From positions 310,001 through 374,000 of the forward strand of contig NC_012483.1 in NCBI RefSeq assembly GCF_000022565.1: a DNA stretch of 64,000 nucleotides, read 5' to 3'. A model generated the notes under the pieces. The model had not been told where the DNA came from. It did not search any database and worked only from the letters and a program-made list of their open reading frames with translations. The position numbers were made by a program, and so were the translations under genes. The stretch is from Acidobacterium capsulatum ATCC 51196 (GTDB lineage: Bacteria > Acidobacteriota > Terriglobia > Terriglobales > Acidobacteriaceae). The stretch's first letter is position 1. The number at the start of each line of letters is the position of its first letter. Shown piece by piece: positions 45,768 to 54,690 of the stretch.

Positions 45768-46856
45768 TTGAAGTCTCAGATGGCTTGCTCTGTTCATAAA
45801 TTTTTCGCGGCGTCTCTTCCGCTATTCCTTTTCATCTTTTTGAGCGCCACGCTACCATCCCATGCGCAAACCGCTATGCTGGCCTCCGCAGCATCGGCTT
45901 TGCCCAATGCTCCCGATCCAGCGGGAACTGCTCATAGCGGAGTCATCAGTGGCACAGTGGTGGACCCGACGGGCGAGCCCATTGCAAATGCTGAAGTAAA
46001 TGTCCGCGGGCAGTCCTTGCCGGCGCCAATGTCCACCAAAACGGACACACAAGGAAAGTTCACGATCGGCGGCCTCGGTTCCGGCGACTATACCGTCACG
46101 GTGTTTGCGACGCACTTCCTCAACACCACGGCGCCTACAGTGGCTCTTGGCGATGGAGAAGTTTACCGGCTCTCCATCACGGCAACACCCATTCCCCAGT
46201 CATCCACCACTGTGGAAGTTACGGCTAGCGAGCAGGAGATTGCCACCGCTCAGCTTCACCTCGAAGAGAAACAGCGCATTCTGGGCTTTGTTCCCAACTT
46301 CTATACCAGCTATGTCTGGGACGCCGCGCCTCTCGACGCGAAGCAGAAGATGGCTCTTTCCTTTCACTCTCTCCTGGATCCCTTCACGCCCTTTGAAGCC
46401 GCAGCCGCGGCCGGCGCAGAGCAGGTGGCTGGTCTCCAGTCAGGCTACGGCAGCGGAGCCGAGGGTTACGGCAAACGGTATGGCGCGGCCTACGCAGACA
46501 TATTTGTTTCCCGCATCATTGGCGATGGACTCCTGCCTTCTGTCTTCCGCCAGGATCCCCGCTACTTCTATCGCGGCACAGGAAGCGTTGGCTCTCGTAT
46601 GTGGTATGCGGCCCGCTCGGCCTTCGTTGCGCGCGGAGACAATGGAAAGTGGGAGCCCAACTATTCGGGGCTTCTCGGCGACTTCACCTCTGCCGGCATA
46701 TCCAACGCCTACAGTTCGCCCAGCGACCGAGGTCTCGGCACCACGCTGCAGAACGGCGCGATTCTGGTTGCCGGAGACGCCTTCGAAGATGAGTTACTCG
46801 AATTTCTTTCGCGTAAGCTCACGCATCACATTCCTCCAGGCGCTCATGGCAAATAG
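45768..46856 (+). CDS. Secreted protein with carboxypeptidase-regulatory-like domain, paralog 1
   Basis: About 362 residues. TTG 45768 is preferred because AGAGG stands 5 bases upstream; the first ATG, at 45780, is 17 bases away. A signal peptide (LFLFIFLSATLPSHAQ) is followed by a CarboxypepD_reg-type beta-sandwich: VISGTVVDPTGEPIANAEVN, GKFTIGGLGSGDYTVTVFA. The C-terminal part is a conserved domain of unknown function with EEKQRILGFVPNFYTSYVWD, VFRQDPRYFYRG, SAFVARGDNGKWEPNYSGLL and HIPPGAHG. Probably in the periplasm or outer membrane. It is a tandem duplicate of the next gene. Confidence 0.8.
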   Translation: MKSQMACSVHKFFAASLPLFLFIFLSATLPSHAQTAMLASAASALPNAPDPAGTAHSGVISGTVVDPTGEPIANAEVNVRGQSLPAPMSTKTDTQGKFTIGGLGSGDYTVTVFATHFLNTTAPTVALGDGEVYRLSITATPIPQSSTTVEVTASEQEIATAQLHLEEKQRILGFVPNFYTSYVWDAAPLDAKQKMALSFHSLLDPFTPFEAAAAAGAEQVAGLQSGYGSGAEGYGKRYGAAYADIFVSRIIGDGLLPSVFRQDPRYFYRGTGSVGSRMWYAARSAFVARGDNGKWEPNYSGLLGDFTSAGISNAYSSPSDRGLGTTLQNGAILVAGDAFEDELLEFLSRKLTHHIPPGAHGK

Positions 46857-46897
46857 CTGATCTATTCTTTGAGAGACTTCGAAGAATACATAATCTG

Positions 46898-46940
46898 AGG
46901 CTGCTATCTGACACATTTCACAGTCAGGAGCAGCCTTTGC
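46898..46940 (+). terminator. Hairpin terminator between the two paralogs
   Basis: AGGCTGCT (46898-46905) and AGCAGCCT (46929-46936) enclose an inner CTGAC/GTCAG pairing and end in TTTG. It lies about 40 bases after paralog 1. Confidence 0.6.
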
Positions 46941-46966
46941 TTCGCCTGCTCAAATGACACGCTGCT

Positions 46967-48118
46967 GTGTTCCCGCATCCCACCTGTGTGTCTATTCAAA
47001 TCCTCTGTACTCGGCCCCATCCAATTAGAACCCTTGCTTCCTTGCTGCCGAAGCTGACCGTGCCGGCAATTGTCGGTGCGGCGTCGTTGTGTTTTCTGCT
47101 CTCTATCCCGGCGAAAGCAAAAGCTCTGGCTATGCCACTCCGGTCTGTTTCCGGACTGCCGGATGCACCGGCGTACAGCGATCCGCATGGCTCGGGCGTC
47201 ATTCTCGGCACTGTGACCAATCCGCGGGGAACAGGCGTTGGCGGGGTGACAATCACCGTCAGCAGTCAGGGATTGCCGTCCCCGATTGACGTACACTCAA
47301 ATGCCAACGGAAAGTTTCGCATAACAGGCCTCGCGGCCGGAAACTACAACGTGAAAGCATCCGCCACAGGCTTTCTGCCGGCAACTCCTCCAACGGTCGC
47401 ATTGGGCTCCGGAGAGCATTACAAGCTCTCCATCACCATCGTTCCCGTGCCCAAGGCGGTCACCACCGTCAAGGTAGTCGCCTCCCCGGTTGAGATTGCC
47501 ACCGCTCAGGTGAAGCTTGAGGAAAAGCAGCGCATCCTCGGCTTCATCCCAAATTTCTCTACCAGCTATGAATGGAATGCCGCGCCGCTCACTTCGAAAC
47601 TAAAATACGATCTCGCGCTGCATGTCATCACCGATCCCTACACCTTTGCGGTGGCGGCCGGTCTGGCGGGTGTCGAGCAGGGAGCCGGATACTATCCCGG
47701 CTACGGCGGCGGATGGCAGGGCTACGGCAAGCGTTTTGGCGCTTCTTATGCTGACGGCGCTATCGCGCGCTTTACCGGCGGAGCCGTCTATGCCTCATGG
47801 CTGCATCAGGACCCTCGTTACTTCTACAAAGGGCATGGCAGCACCGGGTCCCGGCTTTGGTATGCCATCCGTTCCGCGTTTGTCGCACGGGGCGACAACG
47901 GGCGAGCGCAGCCCAACTATTCTGAACTGCTGGGCGATTTCACGGCTGCTGGAGCGTCCAATCTCTATCTCAGTCCTCATGATCGCTCCGCGCGCATCAC
48001 GATACAGAACGGACTTGTGGTCATAGCCGGCGACGCGATTGAAAATGTCATGCGTGAGTTCCTTACGAAAGGCCTCACCTCGCACATTCCACCTGGAGCG
48101 AATGGACAAATCCAGTAG
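46967..48118 (+). CDS. Secreted protein with carboxypeptidase-regulatory-like domain, paralog 2
   Basis: A 383-residue paralog of the preceding gene with the same architecture: hydrophobic N-terminal segment (VPAIVGAASLCFLLSIPAKA), CarboxypepD_reg-like domain (VILGTVTNPRGTGVGGVTIT, GKFRITGLAAGNYNVKA) and the same C-terminal domain (EEKQRILGFIPNFSTSYEWN, QDPRYFYKGHGSTGSR, SAFVARGDNG, HIPPGANG). The start codon is uncertain: GTG 46967 gives a long polar leader before the hydrophobic core, so the true start may be later. The pair looks like a recent tandem duplication. Confidence 0.78.
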   Translation: MFPHPTCVSIQILCTRPHPIRTLASLLPKLTVPAIVGAASLCFLLSIPAKAKALAMPLRSVSGLPDAPAYSDPHGSGVILGTVTNPRGTGVGGVTITVSSQGLPSPIDVHSNANGKFRITGLAAGNYNVKASATGFLPATPPTVALGSGEHYKLSITIVPVPKAVTTVKVVASPVEIATAQVKLEEKQRILGFIPNFSTSYEWNAAPLTSKLKYDLALHVITDPYTFAVAAGLAGVEQGAGYYPGYGGGWQGYGKRFGASYADGAIARFTGGAVYASWLHQDPRYFYKGHGSTGSRLWYAIRSAFVARGDNGRAQPNYSELLGDFTAAGASNLYLSPHDRSARITIQNGLVVIAGDAIENVMREFLTKGLTSHIPPGANGQIQ

Positions 48119-49621
48119 TTAAAAGTCGACGTGCGCGCGCACGCCCTCTACCCACACCGGCCCGCGGTCCCGGTTATAACCAGGGTCATCGATATGCTGC
48201 ATATCCAGCGCGAAATACATTCCGCGCCAGGCATGCAGGTTGTAATAGCTCTCTTCAATATTTTCGCGGCCATAGCGCAGATGGCCGTCACCAAGCAGAA
48301 ATCCGAGACCACCCAGCGCCAGATAGCGCTGGTGGTCTTTTTTGATGGCATTGCTGACAAAGGCAAAGCCAATCTTGTCGACCGGCCGCCCCCATTGTGC
48401 GCCGTTGTAGTCGCCGCCTGCTTCTACAGTCTGCGCCACTTCCGTGAAGGCAAAGGACTCATGCTTGTCAGGATTCCACCCAAACCGGCTGAAGACGCGC
48501 AGATGATTGGTGATGTCCTGTTCGTCATTCCATCCAAACCCGTATTTCACAGTCCCTTGGCGCTCTGTGTCACTAATCTCTGGTGTCGAAGTCAGATCGC
48601 TCCGGTAGTCCTGCACCGACTCACGATAATTGCCCATATCGGCATGATTCACATATGCAAGCACTCGCGACACACCATGCTTTCCTCGTAGCAGCGAATG
48701 GTTCCAGTCAAACTCCCAGTTCTGCCCGTTCGCACGGCTGAAGGCCCAATCCAGAGTCTCTCCATTGGCAACCGTGGGCATGGCGAAAATGCCGTAGCGA
48801 AAATCCCACTGCGGCGAATCATACTCGAGGATGCCGCCCACGGTGTAACCCCGCGTGTCTGCCGCGTAATCCCATGCGCCGTTGTTGTCCACCGTCCAGT
48901 TCATAAACTGCAGATGGCTGTCACTGCCCGCTTCATTGGCGTCAAATTGGTCCGGCAGGCTCATCTTGCCCACGCGAATCTCGATCCGCCGTGCGGGAAC
49001 CTTTGTTGCAAGGTCAAACGGATCGCGATCCTGCGCGACCATCTTGCGGCTCAACCCGATGATCTGCAAAATCTCGCCTCGCGCCAGGTAGGGCGTGGAG
49101 CCGAGGTTAGGATTCCGCACCACATCCAGATTCGTGAATCCCGCCAGACCCAGCGCCTGGCTCAATCCGCGCCCACCAGCCGACTCCACATCCACAATGA
49201 AGTCCGTCTCATCGTGAGAATTGAAATGCCACGCATAGCCGGTATAGAGCGTGCCGAGCAGGGAAGTCTTGTACTCGCCGCCGCCGCTGAAGCTGTTCGG
49301 CCCGCTGTAAGGCGAGTGAAAGCCACCATGAGCCTGGAAGATGATATTTGCCTGCCCGGCAATCATCCACGGCTTCCCGTCCGGATGAGGAAACATCGTC
49401 AGTAGCGGCGCGTCATTCCTGGAACGCTCTTGATCCGCCGGGCTATCGGCAAGCACCTGAACATCGCCACTTTTCCAATGCTCAAGGCCCAATCTTAGAT
49501 AACCACCGGCTGGCGCACTCCAGCGCAAAGCGGCCTGCGGCGCGTCCGGCAGTGGCGTTGGGGTCTGCGCCGAGGCCAACGCCGGAAGCAGGGAAGCAAT
49601 GACAATCCAAACGCTACGCAA
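48119..49621 (-). CDS. OprB-type carbohydrate-selective porin
   Basis: Outer-membrane beta-barrel of 500 residues, signal peptide WIVIASLLPALASAQ. The OprB family is indicated by strand-rich sequence with LLGTLYTGYAWHFNSHDETD, EIRVGKMSLPDQFDANEAGS, FMNWTVDNNGAWDYAADTRG and a long C-terminal block with ALGGLGFLLGDGHLRYGREN, ESYYNLHAWRGMYFALDMQH, ending in Phe (RAHVDF) as barrel proteins do. Such porins pass sugars. It converges with paralog 2, sharing no spacer. Confidence 0.88.
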   Translation of the reverse strand: MRSVWIVIASLLPALASAQTPTPLPDAPQAALRWSAPAGGYLRLGLEHWKSGDVQVLADSPADQERSRNDAPLLTMFPHPDGKPWMIAGQANIIFQAHGGFHSPYSGPNSFSGGGEYKTSLLGTLYTGYAWHFNSHDETDFIVDVESAGGRGLSQALGLAGFTNLDVVRNPNLGSTPYLARGEILQIIGLSRKMVAQDRDPFDLATKVPARRIEIRVGKMSLPDQFDANEAGSDSHLQFMNWTVDNNGAWDYAADTRGYTVGGILEYDSPQWDFRYGIFAMPTVANGETLDWAFSRANGQNWEFDWNHSLLRGKHGVSRVLAYVNHADMGNYRESVQDYRSDLTSTPEISDTERQGTVKYGFGWNDEQDITNHLRVFSRFGWNPDKHESFAFTEVAQTVEAGGDYNGAQWGRPVDKIGFAFVSNAIKKDHQRYLALGGLGFLLGDGHLRYGRENIEESYYNLHAWRGMYFALDMQHIDDPGYNRDRGPVWVEGVRAHVDF

Positions 49622-49755
49622 GAGATCTCCTCATGCTGTCACTCTGTCGCGGACAGCTTATCGCGGTTCTATTGCAATCCGTGCAAAACACCTGCCCGCA
49701 TTGGAGAGGGACGGTCAGAAATCGGTGAGGAAACAATCTCCGGTGCGCTCGTTTT

Positions 49756-49932
49756 TTAAGCGCACCAACGCAATTCTCCCGTTTCTTCTGCCATTTCCGG
49801 TTGTTCGTTTACAGGGTGCTCCTGCGGCTCAGCAACCCACACAGAAATGAGGCCGCCCTGCGTGTTTTCAGCCGCAATCCAGATGCGGCGCAGTGATTCA
49901 GTCTTCTGTCGAACGGATACAAAGGGAAACAT
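49756..49932 (-). CDS. Small hypothetical protein, 58 residues
   Basis: Begins at ATG 49932, directly preceded on the minus strand by GATGGAGGAACC, a near-perfect ribosome site. The product starts MFPFVSVRQKTESLRRIWIA and ends with a Glu/Pro-rich tail (EHPVNEQPEMAEETGELRW). It has no signal peptide, membrane span or known motif. Its good ribosome site and balanced composition make it more credible than the longer frame opening at 49998. It is upstream of the porin gene on the same strand, 134 bases away. Confidence 0.55.
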   Translation of the reverse strand: MFPFVSVRQKTESLRRIWIAAENTQGGLISVWVAEPQEHPVNEQPEMAEETGELRWCA

Positions 49933-50242
49933 GGTTCCTCCATCAGGCATGGGCGCACGCTTCCCGCGCTGTGCGAAGGCGCACAGCAGTGAGGCCACGC
50001 CGTAGCTGGTTAAGGAGGGAGTGAGTCTGGCTTAGATACCAATGCCTGCTCACACGCTCGAATCACGGGTCGTATGATGTGATGAGCGGTGAGAATCGCC
50101 TGCGGTGCTTAATGGCGTTTTGCAGATCGCTCGTCACAACACAAAGAGAAAGTCCGTCTACTCGGAGGTTCTTGTGTGGTGTGCATGCTCATAACTTTCG
50201 TTTTCAGGTGAGGAGTAAGAATTCATCCTTACCAACCTCAAA

Positions 50243-50268
50243 ATACCATACCCCCCTAGGATATAGTC
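50243..50268 (+). promoter_or_regulatory. Putative operator of the DUF156 regulator
   Basis: ATACCATACCCCCCTAGGATAT contains the C6/G6 tract flanked by A/T-rich half sites that is typical of RcnR/FrmR/CsoR operators. It ends 10 bases before the regulator start codon, so it probably mediates autorepression. Confidence 0.65.
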
Positions 50269-50277
50269 AACAAAAAG

Positions 50278-50547
50278 ATGACCCAACGCGACAAGGAAAA
50301 GCAGAAGCTGATTGCCCGCATCAAGCGCATCCGCGGGCAGGTGGATTCCATCGAACGTTTGCTGACCGCCGACGATGACTGCGCAGACATTCTCATGCTG
50401 CTGGCAAACATCCGCGGCGGAATCAATGGGTTGATGGCCGAGGTGCTCGAAGATCACATTCGGCATCATCTCGGCGAAGGTTCGCCTGAGTTGACTGCCG
50501 AACTTTCAGAGGACTTGATCGACCTGGTACGCGCCTACTTGAAGTAG
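50278..50547 (+). CDS. DUF156 (CsoR/RcnR/FrmR-family) metal- or formaldehyde-sensing repressor
   Basis: An all-helical, 89-residue tetrameric repressor. The family core is KLIARIKRIRGQVDSIERLL followed by DDDCADILMLLANIRGGING. Sensor positions: Cys35, His60 and His64 are present (in DDDCADIL and LEDHIRHHL), a pattern nearer RcnR (nickel/cobalt) than CsoR, which has Cys at the last position, or FrmR, which has Glu. The N-terminal His of RcnR is absent (Gln3). No efflux or detoxification gene follows; the next gene is an ABC exporter on the opposite strand. It appears to regulate itself and unknown distant targets. Confidence 0.9.
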   Translation: MTQRDKEKQKLIARIKRIRGQVDSIERLLTADDDCADILMLLANIRGGINGLMAEVLEDHIRHHLGEGSPELTAELSEDLIDLVRAYLK

Positions 50548-50552
50548 GCGTC

Positions 50553-52418
50553 TTACTTCGCCTCGACAGTATCGCCCTCGCCCGGAGCAAGAAACAGATT
50601 CTGCTCCAGCCCATGCTGGCGCGTGTAGAGATCCCAGTAGCGGCCGCCCAGAGCGAAGAGCTCCGCATGACTGCCGCGCTCGACAATCTCGCCACTCTCC
50701 ACCACCAGAATCTGGTCTGCACGGCGAATCGTCGAAAGCCGGTGCGCAATCACAAACGTTGTGCGCCCCTGCATCAGGTAGCTCAGACCTTCCTGAATCA
50801 TCGCTTCTGACTCCGAGTCCAGCGACGACGTTGCCTCGTCCAGAATCAGAATGCGAGGGTCAGCCAGAATCGCGCGCGCAATCGAGAGCCGCTGCCGCTG
50901 CCCGCCCGAGAGCTTCACCCCGCGCTCGCCCACAATCGTCTCGTAGCCTTCAGGGAAGCGCTCGGCAAATTCATCCACGCGCGCAATGCTGCAGGCGCTA
51001 AGGAACTGTTGTTCGGACGCGTCCGGATTCGAGAAGAGAATGTTGGCGCGAATCGAGCCGTCAAAGAGAAAAGACTCCTGCAGCACCACGCCCAGTTGTG
51101 CCCGGTAGCTGTCCAGTTGCACGGTGGTCAGGTCAATGCCATCCACCAGTACGCGGCCGCTCTCGGGATTATGAAACGCGCACACCAGACTGATGATCGT
51201 CGATTTCCCCGACCCCGACGAACCCACCAGGGCCGTCACGGTTCCCGGCTGCGCTTCAAAACTGACGCCCTTGATGACCGGCTTGTCTGGCTCGTAGGCA
51301 AAATGCACATCTTCAAAAGTGACTCTGCCTTCGATCTCATCCAACACGCGCACGCGCTTCGGATCAGCAAACTCATCCGACTCGTCCAGCACCTCAAGCG
51401 TCCGGTCCAATCCTGCTGCGGCCTCGGTCAATTGAGTGCCCACAGAAACAATCTGGAAGATCGGAGCAATCATATACGCCAGCAGCATCGTGTACTGGAA
51501 GTAATCGCCGGTGGTCATTTTGCCGCGCAGCACCAGGTGCCCGCCCATCAGCATCACCAGCCCGCCAACCACTCCCATCACTGTGGTCGCGGCAAACGAC
51601 AGTACGCTGGTCGCGGTGAGGGAACTGATCACATTGGCAAGCAGCCGGTCCACGCCTTCACCAAAGACGCGCGTCTCGCGGTCCTCGGCGTGATAGCCCT
51701 TCACCACACGCACGCCACCGAGCGATTCCGTCAGCCGGCCTGTCACTTCCGCGGTGATGCGCCCGCGCTCGCGAAAGATGGGGCGAATTGTCTTGAACGC
51801 CTGCTGCAGAATCAGCACAAACAGAACCACGACGCCAAAAATGATCAGGGTCATGTTGCGGCTGCGATACAGCAGAAAACCAAAGACCAGCAGAGCCGTG
51901 AGCAGCCCACCCACAAACTGCACCAGCCCCGTGCCGATCAGGTTCCGAATGCCCTCGACGTCGTTCATGATGCGAGATACGAGCACACCCGTTCGGTTCG
52001 CATCATAAAAGCGCACCGGCGGCCGGCCCACGTGGCGCTGCACCCGCTTGCGCAGATCAGCGATCATGCGTTGCGCGGCTTTTGAGAGCAATTGCGTCAG
52101 AGCGTACGATGTGGCGGCCTGAATCGCGGTGGCCACAAACACCGCGCCCACCAGCGGCAGCAGCATGTTGCCATGATGCTGATCCAGCACATGATCCACC
52201 AGGTACTTGGTCGAAACTGGCAGAAACAGTCCGGCAACCCGGTTGATCGCCATCAGCACCAGGCCAAACAGCATCAGCCATTTCCGCGGGCGAATCAGCG
52301 CCCAGACCTCGGGCATCACGCGCCGCAAACGCGGCTTCTTCTTCGGCTCTTCGGCCCGCGTCCGATGCCGGCCTGCGCTGCCACGTTCTGCCCGCATCGA
52401 AAAATTGCTCATTCGCAT
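50553..52418 (-). CDS. ABC exporter, fused permease and ATPase (MsbA-like)
   Basis: A 621-residue half-transporter expected to dimerise in the inner membrane. Six helices lie in residues about 40-330 (YLVDHVLDQHHGNMLLPLVG; GGLLTALLVFGFLLY). The ATPase has Walker A VGSSGSGKSTIISL, the signature LSGGQRQRLSIARAI, Walker B ILILDEATSSLD and the switch His in FVIAHRLSTI. The basic N-terminus (about 40 residues, RTRAEEPKKKPRLRR) is cytoplasmic. Substrate may be lipid or drug; nothing nearby specifies it. It converges with the repressor gene with 5 bases between stops. Confidence 0.93.
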   Translation of the reverse strand: MRMSNFSMRAERGSAGRHRTRAEEPKKKPRLRRVMPEVWALIRPRKWLMLFGLVLMAINRVAGLFLPVSTKYLVDHVLDQHHGNMLLPLVGAVFVATAIQAATSYALTQLLSKAAQRMIADLRKRVQRHVGRPPVRFYDANRTGVLVSRIMNDVEGIRNLIGTGLVQFVGGLLTALLVFGFLLYRSRNMTLIIFGVVVLFVLILQQAFKTIRPIFRERGRITAEVTGRLTESLGGVRVVKGYHAEDRETRVFGEGVDRLLANVISSLTATSVLSFAATTVMGVVGGLVMLMGGHLVLRGKMTTGDYFQYTMLLAYMIAPIFQIVSVGTQLTEAAAGLDRTLEVLDESDEFADPKRVRVLDEIEGRVTFEDVHFAYEPDKPVIKGVSFEAQPGTVTALVGSSGSGKSTIISLVCAFHNPESGRVLVDGIDLTTVQLDSYRAQLGVVLQESFLFDGSIRANILFSNPDASEQQFLSACSIARVDEFAERFPEGYETIVGERGVKLSGGQRQRLSIARAILADPRILILDEATSSLDSESEAMIQEGLSYLMQGRTTFVIAHRLSTIRRADQILVVESGEIVERGSHAELFALGGRYWDLYTRQHGLEQNLFLAPGEGDTVEAK

Positions 52419-52466
52419 CGAAGAGTCTCCGCCAATTGGCTGGTCAAATCTACAAAAGCAGCGCGA

Positions 52467-52847
52467 TCAGGCGCGTGCGCGCCTTGCATTGATAAACGAG
52501 CGAACGCACAGCAGCACGTACGCCAGCAGGATCAGCGACATTGCAGCTTTGTCCTGTTCTGCGACCGGGCGCAGAACCTGGTGGCCCTGCATCATCTGCA
52601 CCCAGTGATAAATCCCAGGAACGGTACCCAGAAACCCGAGCAGTCCGATCGTCACCGCAATGTGCATGATCATCATGCGGCGCTTCGGATTGGGAGTGCG
52701 CGCAAACCAGCCCAGAATGGCCAGCACCGCGCCCACATACGCCGGAATCAGAGCGGTTGGCGCATGGCTGCCCGTGCCAACATAACCAAACACTCCAAGC
52801 AGAATCAGGAGAAATCCGAAGAAAATCGTTGTAATTGCCATTCCCAA
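52467..52847 (-). CDS. Small four-helix membrane protein
   Basis: A 126-residue hydrophobic protein with four predicted helices: MAITTIFFGFLLILLGVFGY, ALIPAYVGAVLAILGWFA, HIAVTIGLLGFLGTVPGIYH and SLILLAYVLLCVRSFINARR. It is not assigned to a family; similar small proteins of unknown function are common in acidobacteria and planctomycetes. It lies 48 bases upstream of the ABC transporter on the same strand and may be cotranscribed with it. Confidence 0.7.
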   Translation of the reverse strand: MGMAITTIFFGFLLILLGVFGYVGTGSHAPTALIPAYVGAVLAILGWFARTPNPKRRMMIMHIAVTIGLLGFLGTVPGIYHWVQMMQGHQVLRPVAEQDKAAMSLILLAYVLLCVRSFINARRARA

Positions 52848-52892
52848 CCCTTCATGCCGCTACGAGTCGGCAGATTGTTTCTTCTTTATGAT

Positions 52893-53387
52893 TCACAGCG
52901 AACGAATTTGCGCCAGAATTTTGCCCGCGATTTCATCTGGCGAACCTTCGGCCTGGATGCGCAGTGCATCCTTAGGCTCTTCCAGCGTTGCAAGCTGGCT
53001 ATCCAGCAGTTCCGGACTCATGAAGTGCCCAGCGCGATGCTCCAGGCGCTTCTGTAACTCGGCGCGCGGCACTTCCAGCAACACAAAGTGATAGCTGCCC
53101 TCCGGCAGCCCCTTCGCCAGTGTGTCGCGGTACGTCTGCTTCAAGGCCGAGCAGGTCATAATGCCACTCTCGTCTCGCCTCGCCCAACTCTCCAGCACTT
53201 CATGCAGCGAGGCCAGCCATGGTGCCCGGTCCTCGTCGGTCAGCGGAGTGCCGCTGTGCATCTTCTTCCGGTTCGCGTCGCTGTGATAGTCGTCGCCTTC
53301 GGCAAATTGCCATCCCGTGGCCTTCACCAGGGCTTCGGCGATGGTCGATTTTCCAGCGCCACTCACGCCCATCACGATCAGGATCAT
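52893..53387 (-). CDS. gntK: Gluconokinase, thermoresistant type
   Basis: Phosphorylates gluconate to 6-phosphogluconate. The 164-residue P-loop kinase starts at ATG 53387, 4 bases after the mtnA stop, giving MILIVMGVSGAGKSTIAEAL with the Walker A motif. Family blocks: FAEGDDYHSDANRKKMHSGT, PLTDEDRAPWLASLHEVLES, CSALKQTYRDTLAKG and HFMSPELLDSQLATLEEP. Length fits GntK/IdnK. The gene trails mtnA closely, implying joint transcription despite unrelated pathways. Confidence 0.93.
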   Translation of the reverse strand: MILIVMGVSGAGKSTIAEALVKATGWQFAEGDDYHSDANRKKMHSGTPLTDEDRAPWLASLHEVLESWARRDESGIMTCSALKQTYRDTLAKGLPEGSYHFVLLEVPRAELQKRLEHRAGHFMSPELLDSQLATLEEPKDALRIQAEGSPDEIAGKILAQIRSL

Positions 53388-53391
53388 GGCG

Positions 53392-54450
53392 CTAGGCTCC
53401 CGCCGGGGTTGCAGCCAACTCGGCCAGTGATTCCGGATAAGGGGCACGCAGCACGCCGCGTTCTGTAATGATCGCGGTTACGTATTGGGCAGTAGTCACA
53501 TCAAACGCCGGATTCTCGATTCCCGCGCCCTCCGGCGTAAGCTGCTTGCCGCCGTGGTGCGTTACTTCTACCGCCGGGCGTTCTTCAATCGGAATCGTGT
53601 CGCCTGTCGGCGTCTCCATATCGATCGTTGACCAAGGGGCCGCCACATAAAACGGAATGCCGTGCTCTTTAGCCAGCACCGCCACGCCGTAGGTGCCGAT
53701 CTTGTTGGCGACATCACCGTTGGCCGCAATGCGATCCGCGCCAACCACCACGGCCTGAATCTTGCCGCGACGCATCATGCTGGCAGCCATGTTGTCGCAA
53801 ATTACCGTGGTCGGAATGTTGTCGTGCAGCAGTTCCCATGCGGTCAAACGCGCTCCCTGCAAAAACGGACGCGTCTCGTCGGCGTAAACCTGAATCTCGG
53901 CTCCGGCCTCGACAGCCGCGCGAATCACGCCCAGCGCCGTCCCGTAGCCGCAGGTCGCCAGAGCGCCGGCATTGCAATGCGTCAGCACGCCTCCGGAGCG
54001 GGGAAGTAACTCAGCTCCGTTTTTCCCCATCTCACGGCACGAGGCGATGTCTTCCTCATACATCTTGTTCGCTTCGGCAATCAGAATTTCTCGAATCTCC
54101 GGGATGGAAATGCCCGGTTTAGCCGAAAGCTTTTGATAAACCTCTCGCATGCGCGCAATGGCCCAGAAGAGATTCACGGCCGTCGGACGGGTAGCCGCAA
54201 GCACGCGGCAGATTTGCTCAAACTCTGGCGTCAAGTCGGCCACCGTGGTGGCTGGGCTCTGTTTCACGCCCAGAGCCACGCCCATGGCGGCAGAAACGCC
54301 AATCGCAGGTGCGCCCCTCACCACCATGGTGGTGATGACATCTGCAACTTCTTGATAAGTCGTTGCAAGTACGTAGGTTTCTTCCAGGGGAAGACGGGTC
54401 TGGTCGAGAAACTCGACCCCTTTTTCGGTCCAGGTGAGGGTAGGAATCAT
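53392..54450 (-). CDS. mtnA: S-methyl-5-thioribose-1-phosphate isomerase
   Basis: Methionine salvage enzyme that converts methylthioribose-1-phosphate to methylthioribulose-1-phosphate. ATG 54450 ([17 protein letters not shown]) gives 352 residues, normal for MtnA; the frame extends 17 codons further back. Active-site features: [17 protein letters not shown], the catalytic Cys region [19 protein letters not shown] and the Asp in [20 protein letters not shown]. The latter motif is shared with eIF2B-like proteins, but the full set fits MtnA. No other salvage gene is in the window. Confidence 0.95.
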   Translation of the reverse strand: MIPTLTWTEKGVEFLDQTRLPLEETYVLATTYQEVADVITTMVVRGAPAIGVSAAMGVALGVKQSPATTVADLTPEFEQICRVLAATRPTAVNLFWAIARMREVYQKLSAKPGISIPEIREILIAEANKMYEEDIASCREMGKNGAELLPRSGGVLTHCNAGALATCGYGTALGVIRAAVEAGAEIQVYADETRPFLQGARLTAWELLHDNIPTTVICDNMAASMMRRGKIQAVVVGADRIAANGDVANKIGTYGVAVLAKEHGIPFYVAAPWSTIDMETPTGDTIPIEERPAVEVTHHGGKQLTPEGAGIENPAFDVTTAQYVTAIITERGVLRAPYPESLAELAATPAGA

Positions 54451-54690
54451 CCCTATCAGTGTAAAGCAGAGCCCCGAAAACCACTTTTTTGATCCCTTCA
54501 TACAGTGCCGAGGGTGGGGATTGCGGCCATTGCCCCATACAGATTTCCAGCTTCCTTCCAGGAATACTCGTATCCCACCTTGGTGGCAGTTACACTACGT
54601 GAGACGACCGGATACCGTATAGGCGCGAAATAAAGGAAATAGAATTCGCGCAAAACTACAAAAGTTCAGTTTGAGTGACGAGTAAGACTA

